Of a stretch of DNA of 64,000 bases, positions 18,557-26,892 are shown piece by piece; positions within the stretch are counted from its first letter, which is position 1; each line of letters begins with the position of its first letter. Under the pieces are notes generated by a model, which was given only the letters and a program-made list of their open reading frames with translations, was not told the origin of the DNA and did not search any database. The stretch is from the NCBI RefSeq assembly GCF_900302445.1, contig NZ_ONZF01000002.1, positions 496,001-560,000 of the forward strand. Direction: 5' to 3'. The position numbers were made by a program, and so were the translations under genes. The stretch comes from Palleronia abyssalis (GTDB lineage Bacteria > Pseudomonadota > Alphaproteobacteria > Rhodobacterales > Rhodobacteraceae).

Positions 18557-19900
18557 ATGTCTCCATTCCGCTACCTTCCCCCGCTGGTGTTGTGCCTTGC
18601 CGGTGCCCCGGCCTTGGCGGCCGTCACGCCCGAGGCGCTGTGGCAAAGCTGGCAGGATGACGAGGGCGCGATTTCCGCCGTCGGCACCGTCAGCCGGGAT
18701 GGCGAGACCCTGACCGTCACCGACGCCCGCCTGACGATCGAGGATGTCACGGCCGAGATCGCCCGCCTTGTCCTCAGCCCCGAGGGGGAGGGCACCCGCG
18801 CGGGTCTGCCCGACGACTGGCGCCTCGTCAGCGACGATGTCAGCGCCGAGGTCACCGCGCCGGGCGCCTCGCTTCTGGCCACAGGCGACGCGGCCGACCC
18901 GGTCTACCGCATGGCCGCGCCGCAGATGACCGTGGCGACGGATATCGACGATCAGCCGGTTACCATCGACATGGTCGGGCTTGCCGGGCTGTTCGCCTCG
19001 GACGCGCTGGATCTAGAGGCCGACAGCCTTCGCCTGGTGGCTGACGCGACCGAGGACGGACCCGCCGTCACGGTCGAGCGCACTTCACCTGCCTTCACGC
19101 TGGCCGGTCCGATCCAGGCCCTGGCCGATCTGGTCGCAGGCGAAGTGCCCCCCGACGCGGTGATCGAGCTGACATCGACCGAAAGCCTTCAGGTCTTCAC
19201 CCCGGCGCAAGAGAATGCCGCCACCGTGACGATCCGCTCGGGCGCGACACGCGACGCGGTAGAGATCACGGGCGGGACTCTGGCCGTGCAGCAATCCCTT
19301 CAGGATGTCGCGATCGCGGCCGACGGTCCCAGCGTTCCGTTGCCCGACGCCAGCGCGGCCATCGAAAGCGTCGAGCTTGCCCTGACCGGGCCTGCCGCCC
19401 CGACCGACGCGCCGGCCCCGTTCTCGGTCGCGATGTCGATGGACGGGCTGACGGCCAGCGAACAACTGTGGCAACTGATCGACCCCGCCGCCGCCCTGTC
19501 GCGCAGCCCGGCCAACCTGGCGCTCGAGCTTTCGGGCCAGACCCTGCGCACCGGCACCGCCGAGATGGCGCCCGAACGCGCGGCGCTCGAGGCTTTCCGG
19601 CTCGAGGCGTTGGGCGCGGTGCTGATGGGGCAGGGCTCCCTTCTGTTCCAGACGCCGGGCGAAGGCGCGCTCGGCAAGCCCGTGGGCACCTTCTCGTTCA
19701 CTCTAGAAGGGGCATTGGGCGTGCTGGACCGCCTGGATGAGCTTGGAACCCTTCCCACCGGGGCGCTGATCGGCGCGCGCATGGGTCTTGGCATGTTCAC
19801 CCGCCCGGGCGAAGGCGACGATAGCCTTGAAAGCACGATCAACATCGGCCCCCAGGGCGCGGTCAGCGTCAATGGCCGGGTGGTGATGCAACTGCCGTAG
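18557..19900 (+). CDS. DUF2125 family exported protein
   Basis: A 447-residue protein with a cleavable signal peptide (LPPLVLCLAGAPALAA). It has the low-complexity beta-rich pattern and the conserved segment EQLWQLIDPAAALSRSPANL of DUF2125 proteins, which are common in Rhodobacterales and of unknown function. ATG 18557 follows GAAAGG; an in-frame extension to 18494 would disrupt the signal peptide. It is divergent from the SDR/crotonase operon with a 133-bp shared promoter region. Confidence 0.8.
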   Translation: MSPFRYLPPLVLCLAGAPALAAVTPEALWQSWQDDEGAISAVGTVSRDGETLTVTDARLTIEDVTAEIARLVLSPEGEGTRAGLPDDWRLVSDDVSAEVTAPGASLLATGDAADPVYRMAAPQMTVATDIDDQPVTIDMVGLAGLFASDALDLEADSLRLVADATEDGPAVTVERTSPAFTLAGPIQALADLVAGEVPPDAVIELTSTESLQVFTPAQENAATVTIRSGATRDAVEITGGTLAVQQSLQDVAIAADGPSVPLPDASAAIESVELALTGPAAPTDAPAPFSVAMSMDGLTASEQLWQLIDPAAALSRSPANLALELSGQTLRTGTAEMAPERAALEAFRLEALGAVLMGQGSLLFQTPGEGALGKPVGTFSFTLEGALGVLDRLDELGTLPTGALIGARMGLGMFTRPGEGDDSLESTINIGPQGAVSVNGRVVMQLP

Positions 19901-19964
19901 GCGAGGCGCATCGGACCTCCCAAATTCGTGATCTTGATAATCGACAGCGGCAAGCCATCCGCCT

Positions 19965-21077
19965 ATGGTGGCTTATCCCATGTACGAAAAGCCTATGCCT
20001 AAATCATCACTCAAGGCCAGTATCGAGAACAATCCCGTGGCGATGGTCCTGTCCGACCCGAACCTTCCGGACAATCCCCTGATATTCGTGAACGAGGCCT
20101 TCGAAGCGGTCACGCTGTACCAGCGCGATGCCGTGCTGGGAAAGAACTGCCGTTTTCTGCAATGCGACGAGACGGATGAGGTTGCGCGCCGCAAACTCCG
20201 CGATGCGATTGCGGAAGAGAAGAATGTCACCGCCGATCTGATCAACGAGAAGGCTGACGGAACGCGGTTTCTCAATCGAGTCGTGATCGCGCCGATCCGC
20301 GACGATGACGGTAAAGTCCAAGCCTACCTGGGAATTCAGGGTGAAATAGCTGGCACCGAAAAGGAACAAAAAACCTCGGTCGGGGACGAAAGTGAACAGA
20401 TGCTGGCCGAGTTGCAGCATCGCGTGAAGAACCACCTCTCGATGGTGGTCAGCATGATCCGCCTTCATTCCAGGCGGGAAGTCACGCAGGAATCTTTCGA
20501 GGCGCTGAGCCATCGCGTGCAGAGCCTCGCGCTTCTTTACGAAGAACTTTCCCCATCGGGCGCGGTGTCCGGCAATTCCGAGAGCCTTCCTGCGGGCGCC
20601 TATCTCAGCCGCGTCGCAAATACGATAGGTGCGCTCGACGGTCGCTCGTCGATCAGGCTGAACGTCGATTGCGACGAGGTCGACCTGCCGATCGAGACCG
20701 GGGCGCGCATCGGGATGCTACTGACCGAGTTTCTGACCAACGCCTTCGAACACGCCTTTGCCGGGCGGGACGCGGGGGTCATCCAGGTCAGGTTCCACCG
20801 TCAGACACGCGGAAAGCTGCGTTTGACGGTCGAGGACGACGGGGTAGGATTGCCCGAAGGGTCGACCTGGCCGGAAAACGCCCCGTCCATCGAGGATCGC
20901 CAAAAGCAGGCGAACGAGAACGAGGCGGACGTTCTGAATACGCGCGGCGGCAAACGGAAATCCGGCGCCGGCGGCAGCATTGTGGGCGCGATGGTCCAGT
21001 ATCTGGACGGCGATCTGACTGTGACTTCGTCGAAGCATGGAACGATCATCACGCTCGACATTATGCAAGACGCCTAG
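19965..21077 (+). CDS. LOV-domain blue-light sensor histidine kinase
   Basis: A 370-residue soluble kinase. The N-terminal PAS/LOV domain (~15-130) has the flavin-adduct motif GKNCRFLQ with the photoactive Cys (C62), plus NPLIFVNEAFEAVT and the late GIQGEI strand. The kinase part is HisKA_2/HWE-like: ELQHRVKNHLSMVVSM with phospho-acceptor His ~152, an N-box in LTNAFEHAF and DDGVGLPEG. Such kinases often feed the general stress response in alphaproteobacteria, but no response regulator lies nearby. The start could also be ATG 19980 or 19995; none has a good ribosome site. Confidence 0.88.
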   Translation: MVAYPMYEKPMPKSSLKASIENNPVAMVLSDPNLPDNPLIFVNEAFEAVTLYQRDAVLGKNCRFLQCDETDEVARRKLRDAIAEEKNVTADLINEKADGTRFLNRVVIAPIRDDDGKVQAYLGIQGEIAGTEKEQKTSVGDESEQMLAELQHRVKNHLSMVVSMIRLHSRREVTQESFEALSHRVQSLALLYEELSPSGAVSGNSESLPAGAYLSRVANTIGALDGRSSIRLNVDCDEVDLPIETGARIGMLLTEFLTNAFEHAFAGRDAGVIQVRFHRQTRGKLRLTVEDDGVGLPEGSTWPENAPSIEDRQKQANENEADVLNTRGGKRKSGAGGSIVGAMVQYLDGDLTVTSSKHGTIITLDIMQDA

Positions 21078-21385
21078 ATCTGGCGGCATGTGTTTTGGGG
21101 AGCTGCCGCTGGACCTGTTGCGTGGCCGAAAACCCGGATGCCCTCCATGCGCGTGTTCGGCCCTGACAGGTCGATGGGGGCGGTTTCCAAGATAATACGG
21201 AACGCGCCCAAACTCGCTAGGGAAAAGCGACGGTCGAAAATCCCCAATCGCAGTTTCTGCTTCCGTGCCTCGTTCCGCAGGCTCGCGACGTCTTCCGGCA
21301 GAAACCAGATCACGCCGTCAGGGTGTCCTTGGGGGCGTCGCCGATATGGGGCGGGAAGGCGGACCATATCATGGTCGGCGATCAT
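21074..21385 (-). CDS. Hypothetical 103-residue protein, antisense candidate in a gap
   Basis: In the 391-bp space between the LOV kinase and pmbA, the minus strand carries a frame with protein-like composition and GC-rich third positions (segment GVIWFLPEDVASLRNEARKQ). Its stop shares bases with the kinase stop. No family is recognised, and there is only a weak GGTG before ATG 21385; ATG 21367 is an alternative. A plus-strand frame in the same space (21090-21434) is Arg/Pro/Ser-biased like a shadow. I favour the minus frame but it may be non-coding. Confidence 0.35.
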   Translation of the reverse strand: MIADHDMVRLPAPYRRRPQGHPDGVIWFLPEDVASLRNEARKQKLRLGIFDRRFSLASLGAFRIILETAPIDLSGPNTRMEGIRVFGHATGPAAAPQNTCRQI

Positions 21386-21468
21386 CGCACCCGTGTCGCC
21401 GTCGCTGCTTGGACCGTTGCACCGGGCGCGCTAGGTCCAGCCCCGGACCAGCCAGGGAAACGCCATCG

Positions 21469-22815
21469 ATGACCGACAGCCTCGCCGACCTCTCAGCCGC
21501 CTTGCTCAGCGCCGCGAAGACCGCGGGGGCGGATGCGGCCGACGCCATCGCGGTGCGCGACGCCTCACTCTCTATCGACGTGCGCAACGGGACGCTCGAA
21601 CAGGCGGAGCGTTCCGAAGGGGTCGAGATTGGGTTGCGCGTCTTGATCGGCCAACGCCAAGCCTGCGTCTCGGCGTCCGACCTGACCCCGCGCACGATCT
21701 CGGAGATGGCCGAACGCGCCGTCGCCATGGCTCGCGAAGCGCCCGAGGATCCGGGTGCGGGCCTTGCCGATCCGTCCGAACTTGCGCAGGACGTCTCGGC
21801 CGAGGGGCTGGAGTTGGCGGATGACAGCCCCGAACCCGATCCCGCAAGGTTGGAAGAGATGGCCCGCACAGCCGAGGCCGCCGCGCTGGAGATCGACGGC
21901 GTCACCCAGGCGCAGGGGGCCACAGCGTCCTGGGGCGACCGCGACATCCATCTGGCCGCGACCAACGGGTTCTCGGGAGGGTACCGGCGGACCGGGGCGT
22001 CGATCTCCTGCGTCGCGATTTCGGGGCAGGGCACGAAGATGGAGCGTGAGTATCACGGCGAATCCCGCACCCATGCCGCGGACCTGCCCGACCCGGCCGA
22101 GGTCGGGCGCCTCGCCGGCGAACGCGCCGCCGCCATGCAGGGCGCGCGCCGCGCCAAGACCGGCACCTATCCCGTGCTGTTCGACGAACGCATCTCCTCC
22201 AGCCTGATCGGTCATCTGCTGATCGCGATCAACGGCACCTCCATCGCGCGCGGCTCGTCATGGGCGCGCGACCTCATGGACCGGCAGGTCCTGCCCGAGG
22301 CGTTGTCCCTGACCGAGGATCCGCACCGCAAGCGCATCGCCGGATCCCGCCCCTTCGATGCCGAGGGGCTGGCCACCGCGCCCCGGACCATCGTGGATCG
22401 CGGCATGCTGCGCACCTGGACGCTGGACCTGGCCACCGCCCGCAAGCTGGGCCTCACCTCGACCGCGAACGCCTCCCGCTCGCCCTCTGCTCCGCCATCG
22501 CCCAGCCTGACGAACGTGACACTGACGCCAGGCGAGACGGACCGCGCCGGCCTGCTGGCGCAGATGGGCACCGGGCTTCTGATCACCTCCTTCATCGGGT
22601 CCACGATCAATCCCAACACTGGCGACTATTCCCGCGGAGCCTCGGGCTTCTGGGTCGAGAACGGCCAAATCGCCTATCCGGTGAACGAGATCACCATCGC
22701 CGGCCACCTGCCCGACATGCTGCGCCGGATCGTGCCCGCCAACGACGCCCGTCCGCACCTGTCGCGCCGGGTGCCTTCGCTTCTGATCGACGGGATCACC
22801 CTTGCCGGCGACTGA
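21469..22815 (+). CDS. pmbA: PmbA/TldE-family metalloprotease subunit
   Basis: A 448-residue TldD/PmbA-family protein. In E. coli TldE (PmbA) partners TldD in degrading unfolded peptides and maturing microcins. As expected for the TldE side, no HExxxH zinc motif is seen. Matching blocks are SEGVEIGLRVLIGQRQA, the central DERISSSLIGHLLIAINGT and the C-terminal GASGFWVENGQIAYPVNEIT. ATG 21469 follows CAGGGA. It overlaps cysQ by 14 bp. The TldD partner is not in the window. Confidence 0.9.
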   Translation: MTDSLADLSAALLSAAKTAGADAADAIAVRDASLSIDVRNGTLEQAERSEGVEIGLRVLIGQRQACVSASDLTPRTISEMAERAVAMAREAPEDPGAGLADPSELAQDVSAEGLELADDSPEPDPARLEEMARTAEAAALEIDGVTQAQGATASWGDRDIHLAATNGFSGGYRRTGASISCVAISGQGTKMEREYHGESRTHAADLPDPAEVGRLAGERAAAMQGARRAKTGTYPVLFDERISSSLIGHLLIAINGTSIARGSSWARDLMDRQVLPEALSLTEDPHRKRIAGSRPFDAEGLATAPRTIVDRGMLRTWTLDLATARKLGLTSTANASRSPSAPPSPSLTNVTLTPGETDRAGLLAQMGTGLLITSFIGSTINPNTGDYSRGASGFWVENGQIAYPVNEITIAGHLPDMLRRIVPANDARPHLSRRVPSLLIDGITLAGD

Positions 22816-23566
22816 CCTTGCCCTCTTGATCGACGCGGCCCATGCAGCCGGACAGATCGCGCTGTCCCATTGGCAGCGCGACCCCAAGACCTGGACCAAG
22901 ACCGACGCCAGCCCCGTCTCGGCCGCCGATCTGGCGGTGGATCTGGCGTTGCGCGACGCCCTGCTATCGGCCCGCCCCGCCTATGGCTGGATGTCCGAGG
23001 AAACCCCCGACGACCCCACCCGCCTGCGGGCCGAGCATTGCTTCATCCTCGACCCCATCGACGGCACCCGCGCGTTCCTCAAGGGGGAACCGACCTGGGC
23101 TGTCTCCCTCGCCGTGACCACCGGCAGCCAGCCCACTGCCGCCGTCATTCATCTTCCGGCGCGCAATCTTACCTATACCGCGGACGCCACCGGAGCGTGG
23201 TGCAACGGCATCCCCCTTCAGGCCTCGACCCATTCCGCACCCGACGGCGCCCGGACCCTTGGCAACAAGGCGGCCTTCGCCACCCATAACTGGGACGGCG
23301 TGCCCGCCTTCGACCGCGCCTTCCGCCCCTCGATGGCCTATCGCCTGGCCTGCGTGGCCCAAGGCAAGGCCGACGCCATGCTGACGCTGCACCGCGCTTG
23401 GGAATGGGACATCGCCGCGGGCGCCCTGATCGCCGCGTCTGCCGGCGCGGCCGTTACCGACCGCCGCGGCGGTCCACTGCTGTTCAACTCGCCTCAGCGC
23501 ACCACCGACGGGGTCATTGCCGCCAACCCCACGCTCAGCGCCGCCATCCGCGCCCGGCTGGCCTGA
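22802..23566 (+). CDS. cysQ: Inositol monophosphatase-family phosphatase (CysQ-like)
   Basis: A 254-residue Mg-dependent phosphatase, probably 3'(2'),5'-bisphosphate nucleotidase (PAP to AMP) or a related inositol phosphatase. The metal-site motifs are in order: SEETPDD, DPIDGTRAFLKG and EWDIAAGALIAASAG. The start is TTG 22802 inside the end of pmbA, with GACGGG upstream; no ATG is available before the first motif. A sulfotransferase encoded at 47.8 kb would produce PAP, but that link is only thematic. Confidence 0.85.
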   Translation: MPATDLALLIDAAHAAGQIALSHWQRDPKTWTKTDASPVSAADLAVDLALRDALLSARPAYGWMSEETPDDPTRLRAEHCFILDPIDGTRAFLKGEPTWAVSLAVTTGSQPTAAVIHLPARNLTYTADATGAWCNGIPLQASTHSAPDGARTLGNKAAFATHNWDGVPAFDRAFRPSMAYRLACVAQGKADAMLTLHRAWEWDIAAGALIAASAGAAVTDRRGGPLLFNSPQRTTDGVIAANPTLSAAIRARLA

Positions 23567-23614
23567 GGGAACCCCTTGCCGCGCAGCCGTGTTGCGATAC
23601 CGCATGGGGGTGCA

Positions 23615-24298
23615 ATGTTTACACTGGAAGACCGCCACGAAGAAGCCGAGGTCGTCTCGCTGGAGCGGCCCGAGTTGCTGATGTTCTGCGGCCTGATGGG
23701 TCTTGCGGGCTGCATCGCGCCGTTCGTGACCATCGTCTGGGGCACCGCGGTGGCAGATCACGACTTCATCGCCGATACGATCAGCGACCTCGCCCGCGGG
23801 GATCACAAGCGGATCATGGACGTGGGGTTCTACCTCAACGCCTCGGGTTTGCTGGCCATCGCCATAGCCGCCGCGCATGCGCATCTGGGCAAGGTCGGCT
23901 GGACGCTGGGCGTCTTCGCCCTGTCTTTCCTGGCGCTGGTCGTGGTCCTTCTGGGCCTCTGGGACGAGTTCAACGACGTCGGCGGCCCGGGCACCGACAT
24001 GACCGTCCACACCCAGCTCACGTTCCTTCTGGGCCCGCTCTACCTGATCGGGCCGCTGGTGATGGCCAAGGGGGCGGGGGGCATCTCGCCCACCTATGGT
24101 TGGCTCTTCGTCGCCTCCGCCGCGATCTGGGCCCTGTTCGCAGCGGCCTTCAAACTGTCCCCAGATAGCATCGACGGCATCGTCGAGAAGATCGCCATCG
24201 GCGGCTCGTTCCTCTGGACCGTCCCCCTGTCCTTCCTCTTCATCGCCCGCGGCTACGAGAAGACCCACAGGGTGACCGGCCGCCGCCAACAGAGTTGA
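23615..24298 (+). CDS. DUF998 family membrane protein
   Basis: A 227-residue protein with about six membrane helices (from LLMFCGLMGLAGCIAPFVTI to LWTVPLSFLFIARGY). The loop HDFIADTISDLARGDH resembles the DUF998 signature with its conserved N-terminal Asp/Ser-rich loop. Function is unknown. ATG 23615 has GGGGGT 4 nt upstream; an in-frame TTG at 23576 with GAGGG is a real alternative start. It is 48 bp downstream of cysQ. Confidence 0.7.
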   Translation: MFTLEDRHEEAEVVSLERPELLMFCGLMGLAGCIAPFVTIVWGTAVADHDFIADTISDLARGDHKRIMDVGFYLNASGLLAIAIAAAHAHLGKVGWTLGVFALSFLALVVVLLGLWDEFNDVGGPGTDMTVHTQLTFLLGPLYLIGPLVMAKGAGGISPTYGWLFVASAAIWALFAAAFKLSPDSIDGIVEKIAIGGSFLWTVPLSFLFIARGYEKTHRVTGRRQQS

Positions 24299-24349
24299 CC
24301 CGTCCCCCCACCCGGATAGCGTAGGCTGGGGGAAGATGGGGCATTGCCG

Positions 24350-26497
24350 ATGAAAGACACCGACAAGCTGATCGAGGGCTGTGCCGCCCTCGTTATTGGC
24401 ATGACCGCCGCTGCGATCGGCTCAGCAACGCTCGGGGCAGTTGCCGGGCCCGTCGGACTTCTGATCGCGGGCGGGGCCAGCATCCGCGCACAACTGACCT
24501 CCCGGTGCCGCGACCGCCCCGGCAAGCGCGTTATGGCCGCGTTGACCTCCGACAGCGAACTTGCCCCGCACATCCCCGAAGCTGCCGCCATCGTCGGGAC
24601 TCTGCGCAATGACCTGTTCCGGCAGATCGACACCACCAGCCTTGTATCCCTAACTTGGCACAAGATCCCTGAAGAAATCGCCAAGCCGGTATTGGGATCT
24701 CTCGACAGCACCACCAGCGAGGGTGCGCGCCGGGTCGTGGGCCTCGTCTTGACCGAAACCGCGCGGGTACTGACGGAGGATGACGAATTCCGCACCGCTC
24801 TGCGCGATGACCGCAGCCTGACGACCCTGCGAGAGGTCGTGGCGGTAAACCAACATGTACTAGTCCTGTTGAGCGAATTGCGGGAGCTCAGGAGCGCTGT
24901 TTTCGACCGAGCTGTCGAGGCAGGAGTTCCCGCGGCGGTTGTAATCCGACTGGCAAGACGGATTTCCGCAGATGTGGATGATCCGTATTCCGCGATGGAG
25001 GAACTCGCCCGTGCCGTGGAGATCGCCGAACGGGTCGAGCGCGAGGGTCATACACCGTCCAACCACGCGGACTTCGTGGACGAGGTCATGGCCCGCGTCG
25101 CCGCCCTTGCCCGAGAGTCGCGCTATGCCGACGCAGGCAACGAGATCGACGCCGCCCTCGCCCGCGACGAGGAGGAAACCCGCGCCCGCCGCACCAAGCT
25201 CTTCGACCGCGGGATCGAGGTCGCAACCCTCGACCGCGACCCCGCCCGCGTCGCCGACCTGCTGGTCAAGAAGGGTGATCTGGAGGCGGGCGGGCGCATG
25301 TCGCTTGAGAGCATGAATCAGAAGATGCGAGAATGGGGTGTCGACGATCACGCCGATAAAACCAGACTAGAACTAAGCGTTTGTGTTGAACTGGGCCGCG
25401 TCTGGAAAGAGCGCGCGAGTGATGTGCAGGAAAAGGTATCGGCGTTGTATAGCTTTGGGTTTGCCTCCCATATTTTGGGGGGGCGTCTCCTAGATCGATT
25501 TATTTTAAAGCAGGCGGCCAGCGCCTTCCGCGAAGCCCTCGATGCCGGCAAGTCGTCATTGTCTACTCACGATATAACGGTTTTGCGGTTTCAGCTTGCT
25601 CAGACACTAGCTGTAATGGGTGAGCGGGAAGGAGGTGATGAAAACTTCACTGAAGCTTTATCGATATTCAAATCTGTCCAAGAGGAATGGTGTCTCGATG
25701 TATTGCCGATTAGATGGTCTGAAGTTGAAGGAAGTATCGCGGGTGTATTGTTTAATATGGGAACTCGAGAGGAAGGAACGTACTTGCTAAGGAAGTCGGA
25801 GGTCTCGTTTCGGAAAGCCCTAGCGGTATTGACGCATGATAAGCACCCCGACGTATGGTGCGACTTTCAGATGAATTTAGGAAACGCCCTCTCCGTAATT
25901 GGGATTCGCGAAAATCTATCAAACTATCTTGTTAGGGCGGTTGAGGCATACGAGGCGACCCTGAGAGTTAGGACGAGGGAACGGGTTCCAGGCGACTGGG
26001 CAATATTGAAGACTAATATGGGAGCGTCTTTGACGGAACTAGGGTATCGCCAGCTAGGGCTTGCCGGTCAAAGAACCCTATACAGGGCGGTCTCGGAGTT
26101 GAAGGATGCGCTTACCGTTAATACCCTCGAGAACATCCCGATGGAGCACGCGCGTTCGAGTATGAACTTGGGTCTCGCGTTTGCTGCCATCGCTGCACGC
26201 GAGCCGGGCGTGAAAAGCCTTGAGGATGCAATGGCGGCATATCGCGACGCTTTGAAGGTTTGGAGACCTGAGAATTCTCCATTGGACTGGGCAAATGCGT
26301 TTGGTTTAGAAGCCTTTGCACTGCATGGTATGGCTCGTAGAAAAAATGATGCTGATCTAGCGGCCAGCGCCTTAAAGCAACTTCAGAAGTCGGTGGATTT
26401 TCTGTTACGGTTTGGAAACGAATATTTGGGCGCCAAATTCGCTTCCTCGATTCCAACTTTCCAACGGCTGGTTACCGAGCTCCAGCAAGTGTCCTGA
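24350..26497 (+). CDS. TPR protein with Gly/Ala-rich hydrophobic N-terminus, unknown function
   Basis: The 715-residue protein has three parts. Residues ~8-45 form a Gly/Ala-rich hydrophobic stretch with GxxxG-type spacing (AAIGSATLGAVAGPVGLLIAGG), able to enter a membrane. Residues ~50-330 are helical and charged with no motif I recognise. From ~370 on, tetratricopeptide-like units of ~53 residues recur (MNLGNALSVIGIRE, TNMGASLTELGYRQ, MNLGLAFAAIAARE, each followed by an AxxAYxxAL helix). DNA composition breaks near 25.35 kb: 24421-24480 has 44 G+C of 60, while 25621-25680 has 25 of 60. Start ATG 24350 follows GGGGAAG. It could be a sensor/effector protein; no enzyme motif is visible. Confidence 0.7.
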   Translation: MKDTDKLIEGCAALVIGMTAAAIGSATLGAVAGPVGLLIAGGASIRAQLTSRCRDRPGKRVMAALTSDSELAPHIPEAAAIVGTLRNDLFRQIDTTSLVSLTWHKIPEEIAKPVLGSLDSTTSEGARRVVGLVLTETARVLTEDDEFRTALRDDRSLTTLREVVAVNQHVLVLLSELRELRSAVFDRAVEAGVPAAVVIRLARRISADVDDPYSAMEELARAVEIAERVEREGHTPSNHADFVDEVMARVAALARESRYADAGNEIDAALARDEEETRARRTKLFDRGIEVATLDRDPARVADLLVKKGDLEAGGRMSLESMNQKMREWGVDDHADKTRLELSVCVELGRVWKERASDVQEKVSALYSFGFASHILGGRLLDRFILKQAASAFREALDAGKSSLSTHDITVLRFQLAQTLAVMGEREGGDENFTEALSIFKSVQEEWCLDVLPIRWSEVEGSIAGVLFNMGTREEGTYLLRKSEVSFRKALAVLTHDKHPDVWCDFQMNLGNALSVIGIRENLSNYLVRAVEAYEATLRVRTRERVPGDWAILKTNMGASLTELGYRQLGLAGQRTLYRAVSELKDALTVNTLENIPMEHARSSMNLGLAFAAIAAREPGVKSLEDAMAAYRDALKVWRPENSPLDWANAFGLEAFALHGMARRKNDADLAASALKQLQKSVDFLLRFGNEYLGAKFASSIPTFQRLVTELQQVS

Positions 26498-26601
26498 CCC
26501 CGTCCCGACAGATGCATGACAGATGTCCGGCGCGTGTCCGGCGCAGGCACGACGGAGACCCGGCGCAGGTCCGACACAAGTCCGGCGCTTGCGGGACGGG
26601 G
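26498..26601. repeat. GC-rich repeat patch bounded by inverted repeats
   Basis: CCCCGTCCCG at 26498-26507 and its exact complement CGGGACGGGG at 26592-26601 enclose three copies of GTCCGGCGC (26525-26533, 26536-26544, 26580-26588) and a doubled GACAGATG near 26506-26523. It sits between the TPR gene stop and the DUF4170 gene. It may be a terminator-like or structured RNA element, or a repeat remnant at the edge of a transferred segment. Confidence 0.5.
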
Positions 26602-26638
26602 GCGGGACGGCCTAGATGGCACCGAAAGGAGACATCCC

Positions 26639-26881
26639 ATGACCCAACGCCTGCATCTCGTCTTCGGCGGAGAGCTTGTCGATCCCGCCCAGAACGCGTT
26701 CAAGAAGGTCGACGACATCCATATCGTCGGCATGTTCCCCGACTACGCAAGTGCCTACGACGCCTGGAAAACCTGGGCGCAAAAGACCGTCGACAACGCG
26801 CATATGCGCTATTACATCGCGCATCTTCATCGCCTCCGGGACGAGGAGACCGCCGCCTCTCCGACCGAGGAACTGGGCTGA
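26639..26881 (+). CDS. DUF4170 family protein
   Basis: An 80-residue cytoplasmic protein of the DUF4170 type, recognised by the core HIVGMFPDYASAYDAWKTWA and the YYIAHLHRL end. Function is unknown, but in Rhodobacterales it regularly precedes the KDO transferase and lpxK, as here. ATG 26639 follows GAAAGGAG. The frame is open upstream through the repeat patch but without coding character. Confidence 0.85.
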   Translation: MTQRLHLVFGGELVDPAQNAFKKVDDIHIVGMFPDYASAYDAWKTWAQKTVDNAHMRYYIAHLHRLRDEETAASPTEELG

Positions 26882-26892
26882 GGGCACCGGGG

